NCBI GenBank assembly: GCA_016208165.1 | Contig: JACQYL010000022.1 | Coordinates: forward strand, 1-38,153 | DNA: 38,153 bases | Origin: Deltaproteobacteria bacterium | Lineage (GTDB): Bacteria > Desulfobacterota > Desulfarculia > JACQYL01 | Direction: 5' to 3' | Part shown: positions 23,232-31,833 of the stretch, piece after piece | How positions within the stretch are numbered: the stretch's first letter is position 1 | Layout: the number at the start of each line of letters is the position of its first letter | The notes under the pieces: model-generated | The model's input: only the letters and a program-made list of their open reading frames with translations | The model's database searches: none | Told to the model about the DNA's origin: nothing | Made by a program: the position numbers and the translations under genes

Positions 23232-26200
23232 TCAAACGGCCGTGGCCACGGAATCCGTCTTTTCGCCCGCTTCCTCTTTCTTGGCGGACTGCACTGCCAC
23301 AGGTTTTGCCTTAGCCGAAGCCTTTGCTCTCCGGTGCTCCTCGAATGCCTCGTAACTGTCGAATCCGCCCTGCCTCAGGGCGTCGAGCACGGTCCGGTCC
23401 CAGTCCCACGTAGCGTAGACGTACATCTTATCCCGGCTCGAAAGTGCTTCGTATTCCTTTCGGAGTTCGGCCCGCGCCTCCAAGTCCTTGGTGTCCTTTA
23501 TCTTCCTCAACAGGTCGTTTTGATCCTGAAGATGCAGGTCGTACAGTTCCTGAGCCGATTTCCGTCGAACCTGCTTTTCATCGGCCCCCTGTTCAATGAG
23601 AAATTCGATGACCCGATTCAACATACGGTCTTTGATCCACGATCCAAGCTTTTGGATCGGTATCCGCTCGGACTCGGTTTTCGAAACGTCGCGCTTGGTT
23701 TGGGCGTACGTGTCGGGTACCACACTTGCGGAGGTGATGCCCGCTATGGCGACCACGCCCCGAATCACCTCCGAGTTGGCCACGCCCTGTCCGCAAAATC
23801 CCACTTTCTTCGAGTACTTGTGCCCGGAAAAGATGGTGGCCAGGATCGCCCAGACGACCGCCGGATCCTCCTCGTCGTATACATGCTGCAGGTTGGCGTT
23901 GTCCCTGTCCACACCCAGCACGAGCTGCGTCATGTCGTTCGATCCGATGGAAAACCCGTCCACGTCGTTGATAAACTCCTTGCAGAGAATCGCGTTGGCG
24001 GGAATCTCGGACATGAGGATCACTTTCAGACCGTCCTGTCCGCTTTTGAGATTGTGGACCTTGTCCATATAGTGAATCACGTGTCTCGTCTGTGACACCG
24101 TTCGGGCAAAAGGAAACATGATGTGCAGATTTCTCGCGCCGAAAATGCTGCGAGCCGTTTTGAAAGCCTCGAACTCCCAATCGTGAACGCCCCGGCCCAC
24201 GCCTCTGTACCCGATCATGGGATTGTCTTCATGAAACTCGAACAGGCTGCCACCCAGCAGGTTCCGGTATTCGTTGGTCTTATAATCGGTCGTGCGGTAG
24301 ATAATGTCCCGCCCCTGGAAGCACAAAGAGAACAGGGAAAGCTGCTGCGCGAGCTTCTGCACGTAGAGTTCCTTGCCGCTCTTGTAACCCCGAGTGAAAA
24401 TCAGACTGCCGATCTCCGCTTCCAGACTCTCGAGTTGCTCGATTTCCGCTTTGAGCCCCGATTTCAGCGCAACATCCTCACGCACGTCTTTGATTCGATC
24501 GATGGTCCTCTTCAGCTCGGGCGAGTTCGATAAATGCTCCGTCAACTCGTCCAGATTCCGGTTCAGTCGCTGGATCGTCTCTTCCGCGTCCGGTCGCCGG
24601 CTTTGCCCCAAGTTCGTGATTTCGTCACGAACGCCGGTAACCAGTGCAATATGTTCACGCAAATCCGGAGTAATTCTCAGGATACTGTAATGACGGGAAG
24701 CCTCTTCCACGCGTCGTTCCAGCAGTTCGTACACCTTGGCGGTGGAACCTTTGGGCACGGGCGGAAAATGGTATTCGAAGAAGAATTCACGATCCATTTC
24801 GAGCATCTCATCGAGCACGTCATGGATAATGGCCACGTGCCTTCGAAGATCCAACGTAATGGATATGTGGCCCTGCTTCAGCAGCTCGAGCATGTGATCG
24901 TCCAGCTTGTGCTTGAGATGCGCCAGCCGCTCCTTAATTTTGGGTTTGAGTTCGCCCAGGTCGTACGCTTCCAGTGCGGCCGGATGGGCCCCGACATTAC
25001 CCAGCATGAACTCGGCGCGGAGCAGTCCCACCTCGAAACCCGGGATCTCTCGCAAGCGGGAGAGAATCATGGCTTGACCCACATCGGCCAGGATAAGTCC
25101 GATGCCTGCCGAGGTGGGAGGAATTTCCTTAACGTCGATGTCGTCTCCGAATTCCTCCAAACTCAGAATGCCGTCGTAGATGAGCCCCCTGGAGCCGTCG
25201 ACGGTAACCGCCCTCCCGTCCAACGACCGCAATGCTTCGCTTTTCTTGATTCCGATGACCGCCGGAATGCCCAATTCCCTCGAGGTAATGGCCGCATGGG
25301 AGGTATCGCCTCCTGCGGCAGCCAATATGGCCGAGGCAATCCGCATACCGGGAACCATGTCGGGATCCGTGCGTTCCGCCGCCAAGACATCGCCGGGATT
25401 GATCTTGTTCAACTCCAGCGCACTGCTCAAGAAGCGGACCGTGCCCGCGCCCGCGCCCCGGCTGGCTCCGTTACCTTCCAGAATGACCCGGGCGAATTGA
25501 AGCTCCGACGCTTCGACTTCCATGCGCCGCATGTGGATGATGTCCGGTTTGGTGGAATACAGTTCGTTCCATCGGGTTTCCGGTCGCGCCTGTACGAACC
25601 AAAGCCTTCCCATGTGGTCGATCACGAATTCCGTGTCCATGATAATGCCATCATAGGCGTCCCGGATCAGCCGCACTCCCCTGGCGATGGCTTCAGCCTG
25701 ATCCACGGTCAGACACCATTCGTAGACCTTCCGTTCCGGAACATCCATTAACACGGTGCCGTTTTGCGCGGCGTCGTAAGCATACTGCTTGTTCTTGTAT
25801 CCCATGGTCTTCAGGATGACTTCACGCTCGTCATCCCGTTCAAACACCACATATTTATCCGGCGTAACGATACCGCCGACAATGGCTTCCCCGATTCCCC
25901 AGCTTGCGTCTATGCTGACGAGCGTCTTTCTAAGACCGCCCTGGAATCCCGTGGCCGTATCCGCGCTGAACGCCGTTCCGGCAATGACCGGATCCACCAT
26001 GCGCATCAGGCACACGGACAGGGACGTATTCCGGATCCCCCATTCTTTTCGGGCTTTTTCGGCTATGGACGCGTCCCCTTTTGCTTCGGCCTCGCGAATG
26101 GCGTCCAGGATCGACTCTCTCCGGTAGGACAGGGAGCGGAAGTTGTAGGCGGAAGAACAGTCCCACTGATAGGCCTGAATGGCCGCGTCCTCGGTGCGGA

Positions 26201-26834
26201 TGTTCAGATACGTGTCCTGTAGTCCCGCGAAAGCCTTTCTTCTCGAATCCTCGCCGGCCGCGGAACTCCGAACCGCGATGTTCAGATCCGTTACACCCGC
26301 CTCCTTGGTCATTTCCCGATGCGCCTGGCGTATGGCTTTCTCGATTTCGTTCGGGACATCCACCGACAGTATGGCGACCTGAACCAGCATGGATCGCTTT
26401 CGAAGCGCATCCACGTCTTCGTGCGAAGTCGTAAAGGCTTCCAGTATGATGTCCACAAACGAACGCAGGGTGATGGTCTTTGCACTCCGGGCAGGATCTT
26501 TTCGAACATGGTCGGCCACGGCCCGAACAAAGGTGCGCAGGGATTCCGGATCCTCGGTGACTTCCTCGCTCGACCAGTCTATCCTCTTAAACTCCCGGTC
26601 GACCAGTCTGCGCACCAACTCCGCGTTCACGTTGGATTGATCCAGAAGCATATGAAAGGCCCTGGACGACACCGCTCGGAAAGAAGGAACGCGAATGCCC
26701 TTGATCTGGCTCAGGATCGCCATGTTGTAGTTCTTGCCGCCGACCAGCAGTTCCCCCTTGACACCCAACGCAATGATGTCCTGGTAGGTCAAGATCAGTT
26801 TCTGCTCCGAGGATGTTTCTCTTGTTGCCCCCAT
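23232..26834 (-). CDS. ppsA: Phosphoenolpyruvate synthase with large helical insertion
   Basis: It makes PEP from pyruvate and ATP (releasing AMP and phosphate) through a swinging phospho-histidine domain. The chosen start is ATG at 26834 (MGATRETSSEQ), with AAAAGGAG 6 nt upstream; the longer frame to 26891 overlaps the promoter. At 1200 aa it is about 400 longer than usual PpsA. In this numbering the ATP-grasp domain spans about 30-420 (RSSAAGEDS, FVQARPET). The mobile domain has GGDTSHAAITSRELGIPAVIG with His at about 513, and the PEP/pyruvate barrel starts at GLLRAEFM. A charged helical insertion of about 190 residues (about 626-816) then splits the barrel. The barrel resumes at TNEYRNLLGG, with SIGSNDMTQLVLG and catalytic Cys in GFCGQG (about 1014). 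A lysine/alanine-rich tail ends the protein. Confidence 0.88.
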   Translation of the reverse strand: MGATRETSSEQKLILTYQDIIALGVKGELLVGGKNYNMAILSQIKGIRVPSFRAVSSRAFHMLLDQSNVNAELVRRLVDREFKRIDWSSEEVTEDPESLRTFVRAVADHVRKDPARSAKTITLRSFVDIILEAFTTSHEDVDALRKRSMLVQVAILSVDVPNEIEKAIRQAHREMTKEAGVTDLNIAVRSSAAGEDSRRKAFAGLQDTYLNIRTEDAAIQAYQWDCSSAYNFRSLSYRRESILDAIREAEAKGDASIAEKARKEWGIRNTSLSVCLMRMVDPVIAGTAFSADTATGFQGGLRKTLVSIDASWGIGEAIVGGIVTPDKYVVFERDDEREVILKTMGYKNKQYAYDAAQNGTVLMDVPERKVYEWCLTVDQAEAIARGVRLIRDAYDGIIMDTEFVIDHMGRLWFVQARPETRWNELYSTKPDIIHMRRMEVEASELQFARVILEGNGASRGAGAGTVRFLSSALELNKINPGDVLAAERTDPDMVPGMRIASAILAAAGGDTSHAAITSRELGIPAVIGIKKSEALRSLDGRAVTVDGSRGLIYDGILSLEEFGDDIDVKEIPPTSAGIGLILADVGQAMILSRLREIPGFEVGLLRAEFMLGNVGAHPAALEAYDLGELKPKIKERLAHLKHKLDDHMLELLKQGHISITLDLRRHVAIIHDVLDEMLEMDREFFFEYHFPPVPKGSTAKVYELLERRVEEASRHYSILRITPDLREHIALVTGVRDEITNLGQSRRPDAEETIQRLNRNLDELTEHLSNSPELKRTIDRIKDVREDVALKSGLKAEIEQLESLEAEIGSLIFTRGYKSGKELYVQKLAQQLSLFSLCFQGRDIIYRTTDYKTNEYRNLLGGSLFEFHEDNPMIGYRGVGRGVHDWEFEAFKTARSIFGARNLHIMFPFARTVSQTRHVIHYMDKVHNLKSGQDGLKVILMSEIPANAILCKEFINDVDGFSIGSNDMTQLVLGVDRDNANLQHVYDEEDPAVVWAILATIFSGHKYSKKVGFCGQGVANSEVIRGVVAIAGITSASVVPDTYAQTKRDVSKTESERIPIQKLGSWIKDRMLNRVIEFLIEQGADEKQVRRKSAQELYDLHLQDQNDLLRKIKDTKDLEARAELRKEYEALSSRDKMYVYATWDWDRTVLDALRQGGFDSYEAFEEHRRAKASAKAKPVAVQSAKKEEAGEKTDSVATAV

Positions 26835-26892
26835 CCATTCCTCCTTTTCGAGCCTGCACTTTTCCGAAAGTCGTTCTAAAATCCTGCACATA

Positions 26893-26922
26893 AACGTAGC
26901 GGAAAAGTTAGAAAAGTGTCAA
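26893..26922 (-). promoter_or_regulatory. Promoter of the PEP synthase gene
   Basis: On the minus strand a perfect TTGACA (26922-26917), an 18-bp spacer and TACGTT (26898-26893) lie about 60 bp before the ATG at 26834. This supports the shorter start, because the longer frame would begin about at the -10 box. Confidence 0.6.
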
Positions 26923-27169
26923 CGCTTTAATCATCGGGCCGACGGGATTGCAAAGCTACCGGCGGATGGATTAAACTATCTTTTCCGGCAACGTTCTGTG
27001 GGTACTGAATCGACCCGTGGTCCATCGAGGAGACCGGTGCTCCGCACGCCATTGGCGGACAGTCGATGGAACGCTTTACAGGATCGGTTCGTGTTCTTCG
27101 GATGCAAACGACAATGGCAAGTTCACCCTTTTCGGGCTTTCCGGCTTCGCGCCTCTTGAACGAGCCTTG
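26923..27169. other. Intergenic region between ppsA and the rhodanese gene
   Basis: Counting from the ppsA start, 335 bp carry no recognisable gene. An open frame from 27017 runs into the rhodanese gene, but its first 51 residues (Arg/Ser/Cys-rich) do not look like protein and precede the likely start. No clear plus-strand promoter is seen. Confidence 0.4.
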
Positions 27170-27679
27170 ATGATGCAGAGCGATACAAGATCCTGGTTAC
27201 AACGCCAATTCAAAGGCCTGCTTTTGGTTGTAACGGCCAGTATCATATTAGCGGCAGGCTTCAATACCTTTCGCAGCGACGGCATCCCTTGGTTCGAGGA
27301 CTGGAACGCACGGATGCGCAGTCGAACCCTGCCGGAGGGAATCTCCGGCATCTCGTCCGAAGAGGCCCGAAACCTGTTCCAATCAGGAACCGCGCTGTTC
27401 CTCGACGCCCGCGACCCGGAGGGGTTTGTCGAAGGACACATCAGAGGGGCTTTGAATCTGCCCATCAACCAATTCGGAACCGCTTTCCCGAATTTGGCGG
27501 ATCGCCTCTCGCAAGCGGCACTGATCGTTACCTACTGCAGCGACGTTACCTGCGACATGAGTGATGAACTCGCTCAGAGCCTGCTACTGAACGGCTATTC
27601 AAACGTGATGGTGTACCTGGGAGGGGTCCGGGAATGGGAAGAAATGGGCCAACCTCTTGAAACCGGCTCCGTTGATTAG
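27170..27679 (+). CDS. Membrane-anchored rhodanese-domain protein
   Basis: The 169-aa form starts at ATG 27170 (or the adjacent ATG 27173). A hydrophobic segment near residues 15-33 (GLLLVVTASIILAAGF) acts as signal anchor and places the rest in the periplasm. The rhodanese domain follows (about 62-165): ISSEEARNLFQSG, LFLDARDPEGFVEGHIRGALNLP, then the active loop YCSDVTCDMSDELA with the expected catalytic Cys, and GYSNVMVYLGGVREW. Rhodaneses carry persulfide sulfur or act in thiol chemistry. The MauE/DoxX-like gene follows about 90 bp downstream on the same strand, and this pair is common in periplasmic sulfur/redox loci. The ribosome binding site is weak, so the start is uncertain. Confidence 0.82.
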   Translation: MMQSDTRSWLQRQFKGLLLVVTASIILAAGFNTFRSDGIPWFEDWNARMRSRTLPEGISGISSEEARNLFQSGTALFLDARDPEGFVEGHIRGALNLPINQFGTAFPNLADRLSQAALIVTYCSDVTCDMSDELAQSLLLNGYSNVMVYLGGVREWEEMGQPLETGSVD

Positions 27680-27772
27680 ACCGGCATAGGGCCACCCGGA
27701 AAGCAACGGATATGGAGCTTCCGGAATCCGATTCATGAGGCGCCCCATCATCGATATGGAGGGGAACCGAAG

Positions 27773-28237
27773 TTGAAGACAACGGCGAGTGACCGTTGGA
27801 TGGAATGGACCTGGCGATTGCTGCGCCTTGGACTGGGAAGCGTTTTTATCTACGCCGCCATCGACAAGATCCGCCATCCCGACATGTTCTCCCAGGTTGT
27901 TTACAACTATAAGCTCCTGCCGGACATCGCGGTGAATCTTTTTGCCCTGGTGCTTCCCTGGGTCGAAGCGGTGGTCGGGCTTTTTCTCATCCTGGGCCTT
28001 TATGAATGGATTTCGTTGACCCTTTTCAACGGCCTGCTTATCATCTTCATGGGGGCCCTCGGCCTGAGCCTCATCCGCGGTTTGGATATCAGCTGCGGTT
28101 GCTTTTCCTCGGACCCGACCGGCGAAAAGGTGTCTTGGTTCACCCTTTTTCGGGATTCCCTCGTACTGATTCCGGGTCTGTCCGCCTATCTCCTGCTGGT
28201 CCGGTTGAGGCGGCCGCCTTTCTTCAAAAGAGGCTGA
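27773..28237 (+). CDS. MauE/DoxX-like four-helix membrane protein
   Basis: The 154-aa protein has four hydrophobic segments (about 15-30, 55-75, 82-100, 123-142) and the DoxX/MauE opening LRLGLGSVFIYAAIDKIRHP. The loop after helix three carries ISCGCFSSD, a Cys-x-Cys pair typical of the redox-associated MauE/DoxX group. These proteins are thought to assist thiol or electron transfer in the inner membrane. The start is TTG at 27773, supported by GGAGGGG 8 nt upstream; ATG at 27800 is a fallback. It probably works with the preceding periplasmic rhodanese. Confidence 0.82.
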   Translation: MKTTASDRWMEWTWRLLRLGLGSVFIYAAIDKIRHPDMFSQVVYNYKLLPDIAVNLFALVLPWVEAVVGLFLILGLYEWISLTLFNGLLIIFMGALGLSLIRGLDISCGCFSSDPTGEKVSWFTLFRDSLVLIPGLSAYLLLVRLRRPPFFKRG

Positions 28238-28480
28238 ACTCATTCGACTTACCCCCCCATCCCTAAGACAGAGCTTCTCGTTATCACACGACGATCTACA
28301 TCCGCGCCGGAGGTCGAGCACAACGGATGTCCGGTGTCCCCACCTTCTTTCACCCGATCCGACGGACATTCGAGACGTTCCGTTGAGTATGGATTGCTGG
28401 TGGTGAACCATCCCCTCGCCGCATCCTCTCTCGCCTTTTTGCTTCGAATCGGTCCCCTTTTCTGACCCTAAGATTTTTTC
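28238..28480. other. Intergenic region upstream of the nrdD promoter
   Basis: About 240 bp (302 bp from the MauE-like stop to the nrdD ATG) without a gene. It is C/T-rich on the plus strand. No riboswitch fold is recognised. Confidence 0.35.
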
Positions 28481-28509
28481 TTGACACACAACATATGGTG
28501 CTCTATGAT
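28481..28509 (+). promoter_or_regulatory. Sigma-70-type promoter of nrdD
   Basis: A consensus TTGACA (28481-28486), a 17-bp spacer and TATGAT (28504-28509) give an expected start near 28516. The ATG at 28495 would lie inside this promoter, so the gene must start at 28540. Confidence 0.85.
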
Positions 28510-28532
28510 CCAAACTACACAACAAGTAGGGG
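28486..28532. promoter_or_regulatory. Pair of NrdR-like boxes overlapping the nrdD promoter
   Basis: ACACAACATATGGTGC (28486-28501) fits 13 of 16 positions of the NrdR box consensus as I recall it (acaCwAtATaTwGtgt). A weaker copy, 11 of 16, lies exactly 31 bp downstream (28517-28532). NrdR dimers bind such pairs about three helical turns apart. The first box fills the -35/-10 spacer, so binding should block transcription when dATP/ATP is high. Confidence 0.65.
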
Positions 28533-28539
28533 GATTGAA

Positions 28540-30711
28540 ATGAGTAACATCCTTGAGTTCGTCCCGAAAAACGAGCGGCTTCAGGACGCATCCGAGACTA
28601 CGGATATGGCCCTTTTCGTTCGGACTTCGAGCGAGGACATCGAGGGCTGGAACCGCCGGAAGATCACCGAGGCGCTCATTCGCGAAACCTTTGTGGATGC
28701 GGATACGGCTGCCGGTATCAGCGAATCCGTCGAGGAACGGATACAGCAGTCCGGGATTAAAGTGATCACAGCCCCGCTGATACGCGAACTCGTAAACTCA
28801 CGCCTGATCGAACTCGGGCTGGAAAACGCGCGCAAGCTGCATACCCGACTGGGCGTGCCCCTCTACGACGTGGACCAGATGATTCTCCGCCCGAATAAGG
28901 AGAACGCCAATGTACCGCATGGGCCGGAAGCCACAAATCTGACCCTGGCTGAAGGCATCAAGAAGGAATACGCGCTGCTGACCGTATTTGACCAGGACGT
29001 GGCGGACGCCCACATGAGGGGAGATATTCACCTTCACGACTTGGGGTTCATCGATCGTCCCTACTGCTCCGGACAATCGCTGGAATATCTGAAGCGGTTC
29101 GGACTGAACTTGCCGAATTCCCTGGCTATGGCCAAACCGGCCAAACACGCCGAAGTACTGCTGGCTCATATGGTCAAGTTTGCCGCGGCGCTTCAAAGCC
29201 ACTTTGCCGGAGCCATCGGGTGGGACGCGATCAACCTGTTTTTCGCCCCTTATCTGGAAGAACTCGACGACCGGCAGATCAAGCAGCTCGCTCAGATGCT
29301 GGTGTTCGAGTTTTCTCAGCAGGCCGTGGCGAGGGGGGGCCAGGCCATCTTTACGGATATCAATCTGTATTGGGAGGTCCCCAAACATTTCGAGGACGTG
29401 CCCGCCATCGGCCCGAAAGGTCAATACACGGGGAAAACCTATGCGGATTATATCGAACTCTCCCAGAAATTTGTCTGGCTTCTGTTTGAGGTATTCTTGG
29501 AAGGCGACGGATCCGGCCGGCCGTTTTTCTTTCCCAAACCGCTTGTGCACATCACGGAAAAATTCTTCAGCACACCGGGGCACATGGATTTCCTGCATCA
29601 TATCTGTCGTGTAGCCGCTGAAAAAGGGAACACGTACTTTGTGTTCGATCGGGGAGAAACTGCCAAGATCTCGGAATGCTGCCGGCTTTCATTCAAGCTC
29701 GAACAATCGGACCTGGACGATGCCAGAGAACCCTGGAAGATGCGCTATTCGGCGCTGCAAAACGTGACGTTGAACCTTCCGAGGATCGCATACGAAGCCG
29801 AGGGAAATGATGCCAGGCTGTTCGATCTGATCACCGAACGCATTCAACTCGCTGCAAGGGCCCACCGTGAAAAGAAGGACTTCATTCAGAAGCTGATGGA
29901 CCTGGGTAAGAGCGGCCCGCTCGCATTGCTGAACATGGACCCTGACGGAAGTCCCTACCTTCGCATGCATCGATGCACCTTTCTCGTAGGCATGGTCGGA
30001 TTGAATGAACTCGTTCAATTCCACCTGGGACAAGAATTGCACGAGTCTGAAGAGGCCATGAAGTTCGGATTGAAAGTGATCGCCCATATGAAACTCACGG
30101 CGGATCGCCTGGCCGAAAAGCACGACATGCGCTTTGTGCTCGAGCAGACGCCGGCGGAGAGCACGGCCTACCGTTTCGCCAAGTTGGATATGAAGCACTT
30201 CAACGGCCAGGCGAACCAGGTGGTCAAAGGGGACCATCGAAGAGGGGAGATTTATTATTCCAACTCGACCCTGTTCAACGTCGGGGCTCCGATGAATCCC
30301 ATAGAACGCGTCAAATTCGAAGGATTGTTTCATCCGCTTATCGAGGCCGGCGCGCTGACGCACATTTGGCTGGGCGAAACACAGCCTTCGCCTGAATCGC
30401 TGGCGAATTTCATCATCAAAACCTTTCGGAACACCAAAAACGACCAGATCGCGTTTTCACCGGAGTTCACCACCTGCCTCGAGTGCGGGCGCACATCGCG
30501 GGGCCTTTCCGAAACCTGCCCATATTGCGGCTCGAGCCGAGTGGAAGGCATTACCCGAATCACCGGGTATTTCACCCGTCTAACCAGTTGGAATAAGGGA
30601 AAACTGGGCGAACTCAAAGACCGTTATAGGAACCGTTTATTCCAAAACAGCTCGAACGCGCCGGGAGAAACATTCCTGAAATGGACTCCCAAAACCGGTT
30701 TTAAGGCATAG
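28540..30711 (+). CDS. nrdD: Anaerobic (class III) ribonucleoside-triphosphate reductase
   Basis: It reduces ribonucleotides to deoxyribonucleotides without oxygen, using a glycyl radical. The start is ATG 28540 (MSNILEFVPKNER), with AGGGGG 6 nt upstream, giving 723 aa. The N-terminal region (about 20-110) fits an ATP-cone allosteric domain (VRTSSEDIEGWNRRKITEAL). The barrel carries IHLHDLGFIDRPYCSGQSLE and SECCRLSF with candidate thiyl and redox cysteines. A zinc site follows: C646, C649, C660, C663 (CLECG, CPYC). The glycyl radical motif is RITGYF with Gly676, followed by WNKGKLGELKDR. These end features resemble the NrdD subgroup that takes electrons from a small redoxin and not from formate. 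The redoxin and activase genes are downstream. Confidence 0.95.
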   Translation: MSNILEFVPKNERLQDASETTDMALFVRTSSEDIEGWNRRKITEALIRETFVDADTAAGISESVEERIQQSGIKVITAPLIRELVNSRLIELGLENARKLHTRLGVPLYDVDQMILRPNKENANVPHGPEATNLTLAEGIKKEYALLTVFDQDVADAHMRGDIHLHDLGFIDRPYCSGQSLEYLKRFGLNLPNSLAMAKPAKHAEVLLAHMVKFAAALQSHFAGAIGWDAINLFFAPYLEELDDRQIKQLAQMLVFEFSQQAVARGGQAIFTDINLYWEVPKHFEDVPAIGPKGQYTGKTYADYIELSQKFVWLLFEVFLEGDGSGRPFFFPKPLVHITEKFFSTPGHMDFLHHICRVAAEKGNTYFVFDRGETAKISECCRLSFKLEQSDLDDAREPWKMRYSALQNVTLNLPRIAYEAEGNDARLFDLITERIQLAARAHREKKDFIQKLMDLGKSGPLALLNMDPDGSPYLRMHRCTFLVGMVGLNELVQFHLGQELHESEEAMKFGLKVIAHMKLTADRLAEKHDMRFVLEQTPAESTAYRFAKLDMKHFNGQANQVVKGDHRRGEIYYSNSTLFNVGAPMNPIERVKFEGLFHPLIEAGALTHIWLGETQPSPESLANFIIKTFRNTKNDQIAFSPEFTTCLECGRTSRGLSETCPYCGSSRVEGITRITGYFTRLTSWNKGKLGELKDRYRNRLFQNSSNAPGETFLKWTPKTGFKA

Positions 30712-30723
30712 CTGGAGGCATCG

Positions 30724-31008
30724 ATGACCCTTTTCACGAAAGACCTGTGCAGCAAGTGCGACTACATCAAGACCAAATTCGACCTTTCCGAATTGGGTAT
30801 TGCCGTGGAGCGGATCAGTCCTGATAACTCGGATGTTCTTGCCCACCTGGCCTGGCACGAACTGGTGGAAACCGCGCAGAAAGAGCTTCCCATCCTGGTG
30901 CTGGACGATTGTTCTTCCATTGCCGGAGCCACGCGCATCAGTAGATACTTGAAAGAACACGGCGCCACTCCCGTCGGCGTCGTGGGAATCTCCAACACCC
31001 GTGCGTGA
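30724..31008 (+). CDS. Glutaredoxin/NrdH-like thiol redoxin
   Basis: The 94-aa protein has a thioredoxin fold with the active-site pair C9-S-K-C12 in LFTKDLCSKCDYIK, then ELPILVLDDCSSIAGATRISRYL (cis-Pro loop in LPILVL). It lies between nrdD (12 bp after) and nrdG (8-bp overlap), so it is very likely the electron donor that re-reduces the NrdD cysteines. In classified NrdD subgroups that lack formate use, a nearby NrdH-like protein fills this role. That parallel is knowledge-based; the pairing here is inference. Confidence 0.8.
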   Translation: MTLFTKDLCSKCDYIKTKFDLSELGIAVERISPDNSDVLAHLAWHELVETAQKELPILVLDDCSSIAGATRISRYLKEHGATPVGVVGISNTRA

Positions 31009-31726
31009 AAGCCTCCCCTTGCGCCGGGATAGAGGCTTCGATGTCAAAGGATTCATCGAGACCTCTTTTCTGGATTGGCCCGGCTACGTCAGTTCGGTGC
31101 TTTTTTTGGGCGGCTGTAACCTTCGGTGCCCGTATTGCCACAACCACGCCCTGGTGACCCGCCCGGGCGAATTGCCCAGCCTCGACCTGGACGAGATATT
31201 GAGTCGTATGATCCGGTTTCAGGGTTGGATAGACGGAATCACCATCACCGGAGGCGAACCTACGTTGCATGCCGGACTATCTCGGCTCATCTCGGAATTC
31301 AAGGAAAAAGGCTTTCGCGTCAAACTGGATACCAACGGCACAAAGCCGGACGTACTCGAGAAGTTGATTAAAGCTCGACTGGTGGACGCGATCTCTATGG
31401 ATGTAAAAGGTCCCCTCGACTCGGCTCAGTACAGCCGGTGCGTGGGAATCGAGATGGATGTGGATGTCATCGAACGTTCCCTGGATCTCATTACGGGCAG
31501 CAATATCGAATATGAACTCCGTACCACGGTAGTTCCAACGTTGCACGGGGAAAACGAGATCTTGAATATGGCCATGCGCCTGAAAGGGTGCCGCGGCTGG
31601 CGGTTGCAGAATTTCCGGGCTCAAGACGTTCTCGCTCCTCCTCTGCGTGAAGTAAAACCGTACAGCCCGGAGCGCATAGAGCATTTCAGAACTATTTCAA
31701 GACGCTGGGTGGCGCACGTTCATTAG
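31001..31726 (+). CDS. nrdG: Anaerobic ribonucleotide reductase activating protein (radical SAM)
   Basis: It generates the glycyl radical on NrdD by reductive cleavage of S-adenosylmethionine. The 4Fe-4S motif is C39-N-L-R-C43-P-Y-C46, preceded by DWPGYVSSVLFLGG. ITITGGEPTLH gives the SAM-binding GGE element, and VKLDTNGTKPDVLEKL and DAISMDVKGPL complete the radical SAM barrel pattern. The 241-aa length fits the longer NrdG/PflA-like type. The start is GTG at 31001, overlapping the redoxin stop; no ATG is available before the motif. Gene order nrdD-redoxin-nrdG makes a compact operon controlled from the promoter at 28481. Confidence 0.93.
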   Translation: MRESLPLRRDRGFDVKGFIETSFLDWPGYVSSVLFLGGCNLRCPYCHNHALVTRPGELPSLDLDEILSRMIRFQGWIDGITITGGEPTLHAGLSRLISEFKEKGFRVKLDTNGTKPDVLEKLIKARLVDAISMDVKGPLDSAQYSRCVGIEMDVDVIERSLDLITGSNIEYELRTTVVPTLHGENEILNMAMRLKGCRGWRLQNFRAQDVLAPPLREVKPYSPERIEHFRTISRRWVAHVH

Positions 31727-31833
31727 AACTCCGTTGCCTTCGTGCATGAAACCGCCTTCCGTCGATGCCCGGCGATCGGGAAGGGCTTCTTTCATCGTCG
31801 CTTCCGGAACCGAGGCGAACAGAAGCGAATGCG

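Noticed and set aside
23154-25751. Several long plus-strand frames (313 and 405 aa among others)
   Set aside because: They are opposite to the PEP synthase gene, whose motifs are unmistakable. The frames show His/Val/Arg-rich shadow composition.
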